A stretch of 64,000 nucleotides of DNA, taken from Rhizorhapis sp. SPR117. GTDB taxonomy: Bacteria; Pseudomonadota; Alphaproteobacteria; Sphingomonadales; Sphingomonadaceae. The notes below the pieces were generated by a model. The model saw only the letters and a list, made by a program, of their open reading frames with translations. It did not search any database and was not told where the DNA came from. Made by a program: the position numbers and the translations under genes. Numbering within the stretch: position 1 is the stretch's first letter; every line of letters begins with the position of its first letter. The stretch covers positions 103,105-167,104 of the forward strand of contig NZ_JAKKIE010000003.1 in NCBI RefSeq assembly GCF_021742065.1. The letters are read 5' to 3'. Positions 17,473 to 26,239 of this stretch are shown one piece after another.

Positions 17473-20286
17473 ATGGCTGACACGCCCGGTCAGGCCGAAC
17501 CGGAAGGGACCGGACCCCACCGGCAATCCGTGGAAGCGGTCCTCGCCTTGTTCGGCGCGGATGCCGCGGCCGGACTGACCCGGGCGGAGGCGCTCGCCCG
17601 TCTCGACCGATATGGCCCCAATGCGCTTGCCACCGCCAAACCCGTGCCGATCTGGCGAAAGATCCTGGCGCAGTTCTCCGACGTGCTGGTCATCCTGCTG
17701 CTCGTCGCGGCGTTCGTCTCGGCCGGCCTTTGGTTCTACGAGCGCGACTCGTCCTTGCCCTTCGAGGCGATGGCGATCTTCGCCATCGTCCTCCTCAATG
17801 CGGCCATGGGCTATGTCCAGCGGGTCCGCGCCGAACAGGCGGTCTCCGCCCTGCAGAAGATGTCGGCGGCGCGGGCCAGCGTCATGCGGGGCAGCGCGCG
17901 GCAGAGCATTCCGGCGAGCGAGCTCGTCCCGGGCGACATCATCTTTGTCGAAGAGGGCGTTACCGTGCCCGCCGACGCCCGCCTGATCGAGTCCGTTTCC
18001 CTGCAGACGGGCGAGGCGTCGCTGACCGGAGAAAGCCTGCCCGTGGCCAAGGACGTCGACCCGATCCAGGACGACGTGCCGCTCGGCGACCGCCATAACA
18101 TGATCTTCGCCGGCACAAGCGCGACCTACGGCCGGGGCAGCGCGGTCGTCACGGCGACCGGCATGCGGACCGAGATGGGACGAATCGCAGGCCTGATCGA
18201 GGACGCGCCGAAGGAGATGACCCCGTTGCAGCGGGAGCTCGACCGCACCGGCCGGCTGTTGGGCGTGATCGTCGTCGCGATCGCCGTCGTGATGATCGCG
18301 ACGATCCTCCTGGTGGAGGATATTCGCGGCTTTTCGGCGGTCTTCGACGTGCTGATCCTGGGCGTCGCGCTCGCCGTCGCCGCCGTGCCCGAGGGCCTGC
18401 CGGCGATCGTGACCGCGGTGCTCTCGCTCGGCGTCCAGAGAATGGCCAAGCGGCACGCCATCGTGCGTCATCTGGCTGCGGTCGAGACGCTCGGCTCGGC
18501 CGACGTCATCGCCTCCGACAAGACCGGCACGCTGACCCGCAACGAGATGACGGTGCGGGCGGTCGTCACCGCGAGCGGCCGCGTCACCCTGGCTGGAACG
18601 GGCTATCGCCCGGAGGGCGAACTGCGCGACGAGCGGGGCGAAGGTGTCGATGGTGATCTTCGGACCGAATTGCTGCGTACGCTCACCGCGGCCGATCGCG
18701 CCAACAACGCCGTGCTTCAGGAGCATGACGGACAATGGTCGGTGCAGGGCGATCCCACCGAGGGCGCGCTCCTCGTCGCCGCGCGCAAGGCGCGCCTCGC
18801 AAGCGATGCGCTCGAAGCCCGTTTTTGTCGGATCGGCGAGGTGCCGTTCTCATCCGAACGCAAGTTGATGAGCACGGTCCATAGCGATGCGGAACAAGAG
18901 GAACGGCTGCTGACGCTGACCAAGGGTGCGCCGGATGTGCTGCTGGCGCGCTGCTCGCATGAACTTGTGGGCGGCGGGACGAGGCCTCTGACCGACGCAC
19001 GTCGAACCGAGATCGGACAGATCAACGAGGGGCTGGCAGGCGAGGCGCTGCGCACGCTCGGCCTGGCCTTCCGCACGCTGCCCAACGACGGTTCGACGCC
19101 GAGGGCGTTCGACGATGGCCTGGAACATGACCTCGTGTTCCTCGGGCTGGTCGGCATGATCGATCCACCGCGGGACGAGGCCAAGGCTGCAATCGTCCAC
19201 GCCAAGCATGCGGGCATCCGCCCGATCATGATCACCGGCGACCATCCCAAGACCGCCGCGGTCATTGCCGTGGAACTCGGCGTCTCCGATGACGGCCGCG
19301 CCGTCACCGGGGCGCAGATCGACGCGATGTCGGATGCGTCGCTCGATGAGACCGTGCGCACCATCTCGGTCTTCGGGCGGGTCGACCCCGAGCACAAGTT
19401 GCGTATCGTCAAGGCATTCCAGCGCAACGGCATGACGGTCGCGATGACCGGCGACGGCGTCAACGATGCGCCGGCGCTCACCACCGCCGACATCGGGATC
19501 GCCATGGGCATTACCGGAACCGACGTGTCCAAGCAGGCAGCCGACGTCGTGCTGGCCGACGACAATTTCGCGACCATCGTCGCCGCGGTCGAGGAAGGCC
19601 GCGCGATCTACGCCAATATCCGCAAGTTCCTGCGCTACCTTCTCTCCTCGAACATTGGGGAGGTGATGACGATGTTCTTCGGCGTCCTGCTCGCGGATGC
19701 GCTTGGTCTGACCGCAGCGAGCAGCGGTGGTCTCGTCTTGCCGCTGCTGGCGACGCAGATTCTGTGGATCAACCTTGTCACCGATGGCGCGCCGGCGCTC
19801 GCGCTCGGGATAGAGCCGCCGGACAGCGGCACGATGGCGAAGCCCCCGCGCGCCCGCGAGGAGCGGGTCATCACGCCGCGCATGTGGGCAGGCATATTGT
19901 TCGTCGGCATGGTGATGGCTGCAGGCACGCTGCTGGTGCTCGACGCGGGCCTGCCGGGCGGTCTGATCGAAGGAAGCGGCACGATCGGCTATGCCCAGAC
20001 GATGGCGTTCTCGACATTGACCCTCTTCCAGCTTTTCAACATCTTCAACGCGCGCTCGGACGAGCAAAGCGCGTTTCACGGCCTCTTTGCCAATCCCTGG
20101 CTGTGGGCGGCGGTGGGGCTGTCACTCGTGCTGCAGGCGGGCGTGGTATATCTGCCCATTCTCCAGCAGGCGTTCTCGACGACGAGCCTCGGCGCGGGGG
20201 ACTGGGCGCTCTGCACGGTGACCGCGAGTTCGGTGCTCTGGCTGCGCGAACTCAGCAAGATCGTGGTGCGGGCAAGCCGGCGCTGA
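17473..20286 (+). CDS. P-type cation-transporting ATPase, Ca2+-ATPase-like (P2A)
   Basis: The 937-residue pump has all P-type hallmarks: TGES at 185-188 (actuator), DKTGT at 349 (phosphorylated Asp), GDPTEGALL, and GDGVND at 660-665. SERCA-type Ca2+ ligands appear present: PEGLP in M4, SSNIGEV in M5, and NLVTDGAPALALG in M6, corresponding to Glu309, Asn768/Glu771 and Asn796/Thr799/Asp800. Transport of Ca2+ or Mn2+ out of the cytoplasm is therefore likely. The N-terminal cation ATPase domain is at about 20-85. GAAGGAGTGAAC before ATG 17473 fixes the start. It may be read through from the stress protein gene upstream. Confidence 0.93.
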   Translation: MADTPGQAEPEGTGPHRQSVEAVLALFGADAAAGLTRAEALARLDRYGPNALATAKPVPIWRKILAQFSDVLVILLLVAAFVSAGLWFYERDSSLPFEAMAIFAIVLLNAAMGYVQRVRAEQAVSALQKMSAARASVMRGSARQSIPASELVPGDIIFVEEGVTVPADARLIESVSLQTGEASLTGESLPVAKDVDPIQDDVPLGDRHNMIFAGTSATYGRGSAVVTATGMRTEMGRIAGLIEDAPKEMTPLQRELDRTGRLLGVIVVAIAVVMIATILLVEDIRGFSAVFDVLILGVALAVAAVPEGLPAIVTAVLSLGVQRMAKRHAIVRHLAAVETLGSADVIASDKTGTLTRNEMTVRAVVTASGRVTLAGTGYRPEGELRDERGEGVDGDLRTELLRTLTAADRANNAVLQEHDGQWSVQGDPTEGALLVAARKARLASDALEARFCRIGEVPFSSERKLMSTVHSDAEQEERLLTLTKGAPDVLLARCSHELVGGGTRPLTDARRTEIGQINEGLAGEALRTLGLAFRTLPNDGSTPRAFDDGLEHDLVFLGLVGMIDPPRDEAKAAIVHAKHAGIRPIMITGDHPKTAAVIAVELGVSDDGRAVTGAQIDAMSDASLDETVRTISVFGRVDPEHKLRIVKAFQRNGMTVAMTGDGVNDAPALTTADIGIAMGITGTDVSKQAADVVLADDNFATIVAAVEEGRAIYANIRKFLRYLLSSNIGEVMTMFFGVLLADALGLTAASSGGLVLPLLATQILWINLVTDGAPALALGIEPPDSGTMAKPPRAREERVITPRMWAGILFVGMVMAAGTLLVLDAGLPGGLIEGSGTIGYAQTMAFSTLTLFQLFNIFNARSDEQSAFHGLFANPWLWAAVGLSLVLQAGVVYLPILQQAFSTTSLGAGDWALCTVTASSVLWLRELSKIVVRASRR

Positions 20287-20745
20287 TCCGGCATTCGCGC
20301 GCTTCGGCGCATGTTCGGGGCCCGGAAGCGCAACGCCGCGGCCCCGGAGCCTCCCGATCGAAGTCACGCGCGGCTGCTGCGGCGGTTTGTGAGATGGACC
20401 AAGCGCCTTTTCCGCCCCGATAGGCGAACGCGAATTCCTACGCGTCGCGGCCGTTGAGCACCAAAAAACCTTCCGCGCAGAAAATCGGAAATCTACGACC
20501 AGTAGCCCCGGCCCAATCATTACGTAGCATTGCGGATTATCGACCATAGCCGTCGGCATCATGAACAAAAGCGGAAGGTCTCGGGAGGCGCATCTTGCAA
20601 AGCCGACCCCCGGCCTCGCTATGGTGGAGGCTGATGATGTCCTGTGACCAGGAGACGACCGGGCGCTCTCCGGAGCCAATCGCATCTCGCCGCAAGTGGC
20701 CGGCGGCCTCTGCTCGGCCGCCTTGCGGCGGGTGAGGGCAGGCCC
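20287..20745. other. Intergenic region, 459 bp
   Basis: It holds a TACGTA site at 20521-20534 and, after it, a 28-codon frame at 20560-20646 (MNKSGRSREAHLAKPTPGLA onward) without a ribosome binding site. A long leader for the mla operon is the simplest reading. No clear terminator for the ATPase gene was found. Confidence 0.4.
20521..20534 (+). promoter_or_regulatory. FixJ-like motif TACGTAGCATTGCG
   Basis: It contains the perfect TACGTA core but a weaker right half. At 212 bp before the mlaE-like start it is farther than most copies. Confidence 0.4.
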
Positions 20746-21894
20746 ATGCCGCCTTCCCGAACTGCCTCTTCAGCCCGACACCCGCCCGAACCGGCCGATT
20801 ATGCACTTCGCACGTCGGGTCGCGGGCATGAGCTTGTCGCGCGCGGAGATTGGACGGTGCTGATGCTTGGAAGTGTTCCTGCGCGGCTGGAACGCGAAAT
20901 CGGTCGGGGCGGGCGCATGGTGGCGGTCGACATATCACAACTCGGACGGGCCGACAGCGCGGGAATCTATGCTCTGCTCGGTGCGCTCACGACGGGCGCC
21001 GAGAAGCGCTTCGATCGGGAGGATTTGCGGCGGCTCGCCGAGATCGTGCATCCTGCGCTCGAGGCCGCGCCGACGGCGGTGCGCGCCGATCACGGCATCA
21101 CGGCATTCTTCGAGCGGCTGGGGAGGGCAGTCGTAGCCGAGGGCATCGAAGTCTACCGTGCCCTGGCGTTTGCAGGCCAACTCATCCTCGCTCTGATCCG
21201 AACGGCGCTCCGGCCGCGGCGGTTGCGCCTGACGCCGCTTGTGGCGGTCATGGAGGAAGCGGGTCTCGACGGCATTCCGATAACGGTCATTATGACGTTC
21301 TTCATCGGAGCTGTCGTGGCGCTGGTGGGCGTCAACATCCTCGTCGAATTCGGCGTGTCGGTCTTCACGGTGCAAATGGTCGGCGTGGCGATTCTGCGCG
21401 AGTTTGGCGTCGTCATCGCAGCCATTCTTCTCGCCGGCCGATCGGCATCGGCCTTCGCGGCGCAGATCGGCGCGATGCGGATGAACCAGGAAATCAACGC
21501 CATGCAAGTAATGGGCGTCGATCTGTTCGATGCGCTCGTCGTCCCGCGCGTTCTTGCGGCCCTGCTGATGATGCCGCTGATGACGTTCTGCGCGGATATC
21601 GGCGGTATCGTCGGGGGATTGCTCGTCAGCTGGCTGACGCTCGACATCAGTCCGGTCTTCTTCATCAACCGCACGCTCGAATCCGTCGAGATCAGGCATT
21701 TTTGGATCGGCATGAGCAAGGCCCCCTTCCTTGCTGTGGTGATCGCCGCCACCGGTTGCCGGCAGGGTTTCATGGTCGAGGGCGATACAGGGAGCCTCGG
21801 TCGCCGCGTTACCGCCGCGGTCGTTCAGTCCGTGTTTCTCATCATCATGTTTGACGCGATCTTCGCCATGATCTTCACGGAGCTCGATCTGTGA
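20746..21894 (+). CDS. mlaE: MlaE-type ABC transporter permease with N-terminal STAS-like domain
   Basis: The 382-residue protein carries a STAS-like region at about 15-100 (DISQLGRADSAGIYALLGAL) and then the MlaE permease domain with five to six hydrophobic helices (ITVIMTFFIGAVVALVGVNI, ILREFGVVIAAILLAGRSAS, AAQIGAMRMNQEINAM). EINAMQVMG is the conserved coupling region. It is the membrane part of a system that moves phospholipids between the membranes. GAGGGCAGGCCC precedes the ATG at 20746. It overlaps the next gene by 4 bp. Confidence 0.9.
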   Translation: MPPSRTASSARHPPEPADYALRTSGRGHELVARGDWTVLMLGSVPARLEREIGRGGRMVAVDISQLGRADSAGIYALLGALTTGAEKRFDREDLRRLAEIVHPALEAAPTAVRADHGITAFFERLGRAVVAEGIEVYRALAFAGQLILALIRTALRPRRLRLTPLVAVMEEAGLDGIPITVIMTFFIGAVVALVGVNILVEFGVSVFTVQMVGVAILREFGVVIAAILLAGRSASAFAAQIGAMRMNQEINAMQVMGVDLFDALVVPRVLAALLMMPLMTFCADIGGIVGGLLVSWLTLDISPVFFINRTLESVEIRHFWIGMSKAPFLAVVIAATGCRQGFMVEGDTGSLGRRVTAAVVQSVFLIIMFDAIFAMIFTELDL

Positions 21895-22664
21895 GCCAGG
21901 AAGAGGGCGACCTGCCGCTGGTTCATGTAAAGGGCTTGCGGACAGTGTTCGGCGAAAAGGTCGTTCACGACGGCCTCGATCTCGATCTGAAGCGTGGCGA
22001 AATCCTGGGGGTGGTGGGCGAATCGGGTTCCGGAAAGTCAGTCCTGCTCAACTCCATACTTGGTCTCAAGCGACCCGATGCGGGCGAGATCTCAGTTCTT
22101 GGCCATGACGTTCTCGATCCGAACCGGCAGGCCGATGTCGAGCGACGGATCGGCGTCATGTTCCAGCAGGGTGCTCTGTTTTCAGCACTGTCGGTCCAGG
22201 AGAATGTCGAGGCGCCGTTTCTTGAACATGCCGACCTGCCCATCGGCTTCGTCCGCGCCATGGCAGCGTTGAAGATCAAACTTGTCGGTCTTCCCGATCA
22301 TGCCGGCGCGCAGATGCCGGCCGAGCTGTCGGGCGGCATGCGAAAGCGGGCCAGCGTCGCCAGGGCGATCGCCCTCGATCCGGAGTTGCTTTTCCTCGAC
22401 GAGCCGACTTCCGGTCTCGATCCGATCGGTGCCAATGCGTTCGATGAGCTTGTCCGCGCGTTGCGCGACGCGCTCGGTCTCACTGTCTTCATGATCACGC
22501 ACGATCTGGATACACTGTACACCATCTGTGACCGAGTGGCGGTGCTGGCGGACAAGCGGGTGATCGCCTTGGCATCGCCCCGGGAGGTCGAGCATTCCGC
22601 ACATCCATGGATCAAGGCCTATTTCGGGGGTCCGCGTGGACGCGCGGCACGGGAGGCGCATTGA
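21891..22664 (+). CDS. mlaF: MlaF-type ABC transporter ATPase
   Basis: The 257-residue ATPase has Walker A GESGSGKS near 44, a Q-loop (MFQQGALFSALSVQENV), the signature LSGGMRKRASVARAIA, Walker B LLFLDEPTSGLDP and the switch His in MITHDLDTL. The FQQGALF and GGMRKR wording is typical of MlaF/Ttg2A. It starts with GTG at 21891 inside the stop region of mlaE, so translation is coupled. The C-terminal residues WIKAYFGGPRGRAAREAH match the usual MlaF end. Confidence 0.92.
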   Translation: MSQEEGDLPLVHVKGLRTVFGEKVVHDGLDLDLKRGEILGVVGESGSGKSVLLNSILGLKRPDAGEISVLGHDVLDPNRQADVERRIGVMFQQGALFSALSVQENVEAPFLEHADLPIGFVRAMAALKIKLVGLPDHAGAQMPAELSGGMRKRASVARAIALDPELLFLDEPTSGLDPIGANAFDELVRALRDALGLTVFMITHDLDTLYTICDRVAVLADKRVIALASPREVEHSAHPWIKAYFGGPRGRAAREAH

Positions 22665-23608
22665 TGGAGCGCCATGCCCGCTATGTCCTGGTCGGCGTTT
22701 CGTCGGTCGCGATCCTCTTCGCTGCGATGATCTTCATCATCTGGTTGGGGCGGACCGATTTCAGCAGAAGCTATGATGAGTATCGCATTGTCTTCGAGGG
22801 TCCCGTTCGCGGTCTGACCGACGGCGGAGACGTCCAGTTCAATGGCATCACAATGGGCCGCATCCAGGCTATCGCGCTTGACGAGCATGATCCCAGCCAC
22901 GTCCTCACCGATATCCAGTTGCACGCGGGAACCCCGGTTCGAGCGGATTCGGTGGCTATGATGGAGACCCAGGGCATTTCCGGCGTGAATATCATCCAGA
23001 TAACGTCCGGTTCCATACATCGCCCGCTCTTGAGGACCGTGCCGCACAGCGGCCGGCCAGTCATCCAAAGCAGCACCGATTCCATGGCCGCGCTTTCTGC
23101 CCTGTTCCCGGGGGGTGGAGAGATGGTGCGAAGCGCCACCGAGGCGCTCAACCGGGTCAACCGGCTTCTTTCCGATCGGACAATCACGGATTTGGCCGCG
23201 ACGGCGCATGACGTACGTCTGACCGCCGGCGCGATCGCCGAAAACCGCGAAATGTTTACCCGTGCGTCTTCAACCCTCGCGAAACTCGACGATGCCGCGA
23301 CCGACATTCAGCGTGCCGCCGCCTCGGTCCGGAATATCGCCGAGGGCGACGGTCGCCGGGCGGCTTCAGACATCGCGCAGACGGCGGACGACCTCAAGCT
23401 CGCGATCCGGGACGCGCGTGGGACGCTGGAGAGGATTGACGGCCAGACCCAGAGAATTTCGACGACCACGCTGCCCAACTTCGATCGCACCTTGACGAGT
23501 ATCGAGCGGGCCGCAGACTCGCTTGACCGGCTGCTTCGCGAAGTGCGCCAGAACCCGCGGGGCATCCTGGGCAGGGCGGGCGAAAAGGAACTGGAACTGC
23601 GCCCATGA
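22664..23608 (+). CDS. mlaD: MlaD/MCE-domain substrate-binding protein
   Basis: The 314-residue protein has one N-terminal membrane anchor (ILFAAMIFIIWLG, about 17-29) and an MCE domain at about 40-120 (YRIVFEGPVRGLTDGGDVQF, GISGVNIIQI). A long helical tail with repeated Leu/Ala follows (LNRVNRLLSDRTITDLAATA and on). It lies in the periplasm and forms the lipid channel ring. The ATG shares one base with the stop of mlaF. Confidence 0.9.
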   Translation: MERHARYVLVGVSSVAILFAAMIFIIWLGRTDFSRSYDEYRIVFEGPVRGLTDGGDVQFNGITMGRIQAIALDEHDPSHVLTDIQLHAGTPVRADSVAMMETQGISGVNIIQITSGSIHRPLLRTVPHSGRPVIQSSTDSMAALSALFPGGGEMVRSATEALNRVNRLLSDRTITDLAATAHDVRLTAGAIAENREMFTRASSTLAKLDDAATDIQRAAASVRNIAEGDGRRAASDIAQTADDLKLAIRDARGTLERIDGQTQRISTTTLPNFDRTLTSIERAADSLDRLLREVRQNPRGILGRAGEKELELRP

Positions 23609-24255
23609 CTATGTTCCGCCACGGCGCCGCCCTGCTTCTGCTCATGCTTTGCGGCTGTGCGGGCTCTCTCCTGGCGCCACCGAGGCCGGTCGTCCTCTAT
23701 CGGCTCGAAGGAGCCGCGACCACGCCGCCAATCCCGCAGCTTGCGATCGAGCAACGGCAGAGCGTGCATCTGACAATCGGCTTCGCTTCAGAAATCGATG
23801 GCGACCGGCTGCTCACAGTTCGGGGCCCGCGGGCGATGTACCTCAAGAGTGCGCGGTGGATCTCGCCGGTGCCGGATCTCTTCCGCAAAGGCATCGAACA
23901 GGCCTTCGCCCGCCGCGCCCCCTTGGTCATGCTGTATCCCGTCCGCCCGCCTGCGAATTTCGGCTATCGGTTCGAGTTGAGGATCGACCATTTCGAAGCG
24001 GTCTATGCCGACGTCGCAACTGCCGATGCTCCCCCTATCGTGAGACTGGATGGCGAAGCCCGGCTTCTTCGGCGCGACGGCACAGAGCCTCTCGCGGTCT
24101 GGGCGCTGGCAGCCCACGCGCGCGCGAAGGAGAACAGTGTCGGTGCGATCGTCGAGGCCTTCGGTGTCGCGGCTGACCGCTGCTTTGACGAGACCGCCGA
24201 TAAAACGGCCGGGCTCATCGCAGGCGCGCTCCGGGAGAACGGACCGGCACGATAG
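23605..24255 (+). CDS. ABC-type transport auxiliary lipoprotein (PqiC/YmbA-like)
   Basis: The 216-residue product has a lipoprotein signal with lipobox LCGC (Cys at 18) and the pattern of the transport-auxiliary family: VVLYRLEG early, RLLTVRGPRAMYLKSARWIS, then FELRIDHFEAVYAD and a final helix FDETADKTAGLIAGALR. It is predicted to sit in the outer membrane and receive lipid from the MCE protein. Its ATG overlaps the mlaD stop by 4 bp, completing a four-gene coupled operon. Confidence 0.82.
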   Translation: MTMFRHGAALLLLMLCGCAGSLLAPPRPVVLYRLEGAATTPPIPQLAIEQRQSVHLTIGFASEIDGDRLLTVRGPRAMYLKSARWISPVPDLFRKGIEQAFARRAPLVMLYPVRPPANFGYRFELRIDHFEAVYADVATADAPPIVRLDGEARLLRRDGTEPLAVWALAAHARAKENSVGAIVEAFGVAADRCFDETADKTAGLIAGALRENGPAR

Positions 24256-24298
24256 GATATCGCTGCTTTCGTGTTCGGGTGGAGCGCAGCGGAATCGG

Positions 24299-25171
24299 CT
24301 ACAGCGAGAAGCCTTCTCCGAGATAGAGGCGCCTGACGTTCGCATCGAGGACCAACTGCGCGGGCGTGCCCTGCGTGAGCAAAGCGCCTTCGTAGAGGAT
24401 GTATGCCCTGTCGACGAGCTCGAGTGTCTCGCGCACATTATGATCCGTGATCAGAACGCCGACATCGTGCTTCTTCAAGTCGCGCACCATGCGCTCGAGG
24501 TCCGCGATGGATAGTGGATCGATACCGGCAAAGGGCTCGTCGAGCAGGATGATGGTCGGATCTGCCGCCATTGCCCGCGCGATTTCGCAGCGCCGCCGCT
24601 CGCCGCCGGAGAGCGACTTGGCAGGTGTGTCCCGTAAGGATTCGATGCGGAATTCTTCGAGAAGAGCGTTCAGACGGCGCCCGCGTGCGTCCCTATCGGG
24701 TTCGACGAGTTCCAGCACGGCCTCGATGTTCTGCGAGACAGTCATCCCCCGGAAGATGGATGGCTCCTGGGGCAGATATCCGAGGCCGAGACGAGCCCGC
24801 CGGTACATGGGAAGCTTGGTGACATCGAGGCCGTTGAGGAGAATGCGCCCGGCGTCCGGCCGCACAAGGCCGATGATCGAGTAGAAGCACAGCGTCTTCC
24901 CCGCGCCGTTGGGTCCGAGCAGTCCAACAACCTGGCCATGAGCGACGTCAAGCGAGATGTCGTTCAGTACCTTGCGCCCGTCATAGGCCTTGTCGATCCC
25001 AACAACCGAGAGTCCGCGAGGATGGGAGGCGTCGGATTGTGCCCGGGGCTCGCAGGCATGGGGTTCCGCCGTTTGTGCTGAAGGCACCTGCTTCAATTCA
25101 GGCGGCGCCGGCGTCCTTCCGGAGCCGTCTGCAGAGGCGGCGTTGACTGCGTGGGTCGGAGTTTCGGCCAT
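24299..25171 (-). CDS. lptB: LptB-like ABC transporter ATPase, orphan paralogue
   Basis: The 290-residue protein matches LptB (the LPS export ATPase) from about residue 53: VVGIDKAYDGRKVLNDISLD, QEPSIFRGMTVSQNI, SLSGGERRRCEIARAMA, LLDEPFAGIDP, ITDHNVRETLELVDRAYILY and the end RRLYLGEGFSL. Two points are odd. An extra head of about 50 low-complexity residues precedes the domain, and Walker A reads GPNGAGKTLCFY, with Leu where LptB normally has Thr. LptA, LptC and RpoN genes are not adjacent, so this is probably a second copy. It converges with the mla operon, 43 bp apart. Confidence 0.88.
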   Translation of the reverse strand: MAETPTHAVNAASADGSGRTPAPPELKQVPSAQTAEPHACEPRAQSDASHPRGLSVVGIDKAYDGRKVLNDISLDVAHGQVVGLLGPNGAGKTLCFYSIIGLVRPDAGRILLNGLDVTKLPMYRRARLGLGYLPQEPSIFRGMTVSQNIEAVLELVEPDRDARGRRLNALLEEFRIESLRDTPAKSLSGGERRRCEIARAMAADPTIILLDEPFAGIDPLSIADLERMVRDLKKHDVGVLITDHNVRETLELVDRAYILYEGALLTQGTPAQLVLDANVRRLYLGEGFSL

Positions 25172-25259
25172 GATCCTTGAGGCAAAAGGGGCGCATCGCC
25201 TGGACGCATCCCATCCCTGTGACGTTCAGGCGACTATCGGAGGGGACGAACCCGGTCTT

Positions 25260-25273
25260 TACGTAGTTACCTC
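25260..25273 (+). promoter_or_regulatory. FixJ-like motif TACGTAGTTACCTC
   Basis: It lies 88 bp upstream of the lptB-like start at 25171, in a divergent gap shared with the kinase gene at 25481. Confidence 0.55.
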
Positions 25274-25409
25274 CAAGCGCCGGCGAACGGCCGATGCGGC
25301 TCGCCACGAACGATGCAGAACCGCTTGCAGCGCTCGCGGCGCCGGCGCCCCGCGGTTCTGGTTAATGCTGCGAATGCTTCATGGCTTCAGCCCGATCCGC
25401 CGAGCGATC

Positions 25410-25423
25410 TAAGTAACATTCCC
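25410..25423 (+). promoter_or_regulatory. FixJ-like motif TAAGTAACATTCCC
   Basis: It lies 57 bp upstream of the kinase start at 25481, in the same direction. Confidence 0.55.
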
Positions 25424-25480
25424 AATTTCCGGGACTGTCCCTTGCCGAGACAATCGCCTCGTTCGACAGGGAGGCGCTCG

Positions 25481-26239
25481 ATGCACATCGGAACCGGTCA
25501 TCAGGACCCTGGCACCTCCGCTCGGGAAGGTATCCATGATCTGAGGAATCTGTTCAGCGTCGTGGCATCGGCCCGCCACATGCTGGATGATCCGCTTACG
25601 ACAGAGCGGCGCGCTTTGCTCCTCGATGCCATCGAAGACGCCGCAGAGCGTGGCGGCCGCCTCACGACCACTCTTCTCGCTCGCTCAGATGGTGCCGGTG
25701 CGACGGAGGATCTGGAGGTAAACGGTCATCTGGCAGGTCTTGAGCCACTGATGCGCGCGCTCGCCGGCCGACATGTGGAGGTCGTGCTGGACCGCACGAG
25801 CAAACGGTTGCCAGCGAAGTTCGAAGCGGCCGCCTTTGACGCGGCGATTCTCGAACTGGTGGCAAACGCAAGCGCATCGCTGGTGACGCCGGGTAAGATA
25901 TGGATCCGCATCAAGGGGATCAACAACCGGATCTGGATCGCTATTGCCGATACCGGCCGCGGCCTCACTCTGTGCGAATTGCATCGCGCGCTCCAAGGGA
26001 ACGTAGCGCCCGCCGCCAACGGGACAGGACTGGGCCGCGTACGCCATTTCGTCCGGGCTGCTCACGGCCGCTTCCGTATTCGCAGCCGCGCGGGCCATGG
26101 CACCGTCGTTTCCCTGATCTTGCCGATGGTCCTCAAGGTGGCCGTCGACAAGCCGTGCACCGTCGCCACATCCCGCGTGCGGCGGATTTCAAAGCGAAAG
26201 GAGACCGCAAATGACAAGCGACAGCCAACTACAGCGTGA
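25481..26239 (+). CDS. Soluble histidine kinase without sensor domain
   Basis: The 252-residue protein has a dimerisation/H-box helix at about 17-35 (REGIHDLRNLFSVVASARHM, phospho-His in HDLRN), an N-box (ILELVANASAS), G1 box (IADTGRGL) and G2 (GTGLGRV), then a basic tail. It has no membrane helix, PAS or receiver domain, so the input must come from another protein. GGGAGGCGCTCG precedes the ATG at 25481. The 3' end overlaps the start of the BON gene by 29 bp. No response regulator gene is adjacent. Confidence 0.78.
   Translation: MHIGTGHQDPGTSAREGIHDLRNLFSVVASARHMLDDPLTTERRALLLDAIEDAAERGGRLTTTLLARSDGAGATEDLEVNGHLAGLEPLMRALAGRHVEVVLDRTSKRLPAKFEAAAFDAAILELVANASASLVTPGKIWIRIKGINNRIWIAIADTGRGLTLCELHRALQGNVAPAANGTGLGRVRHFVRAAHGRFRIRSRAGHGTVVSLILPMVLKVAVDKPCTVATSRVRRISKRKETANDKRQPTTA

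Noticed and set aside
17338..18735. A 465-codon minus-strand frame opposite the P-type ATPase
   Set aside because: Antisense shadow; rich in His, Arg, Gly and Asp with no ordered pattern.
20560..20646. A 28-codon frame after the TACGTA site at 20521
   Set aside because: No ribosome binding site and no coding character; more likely part of the mla leader.
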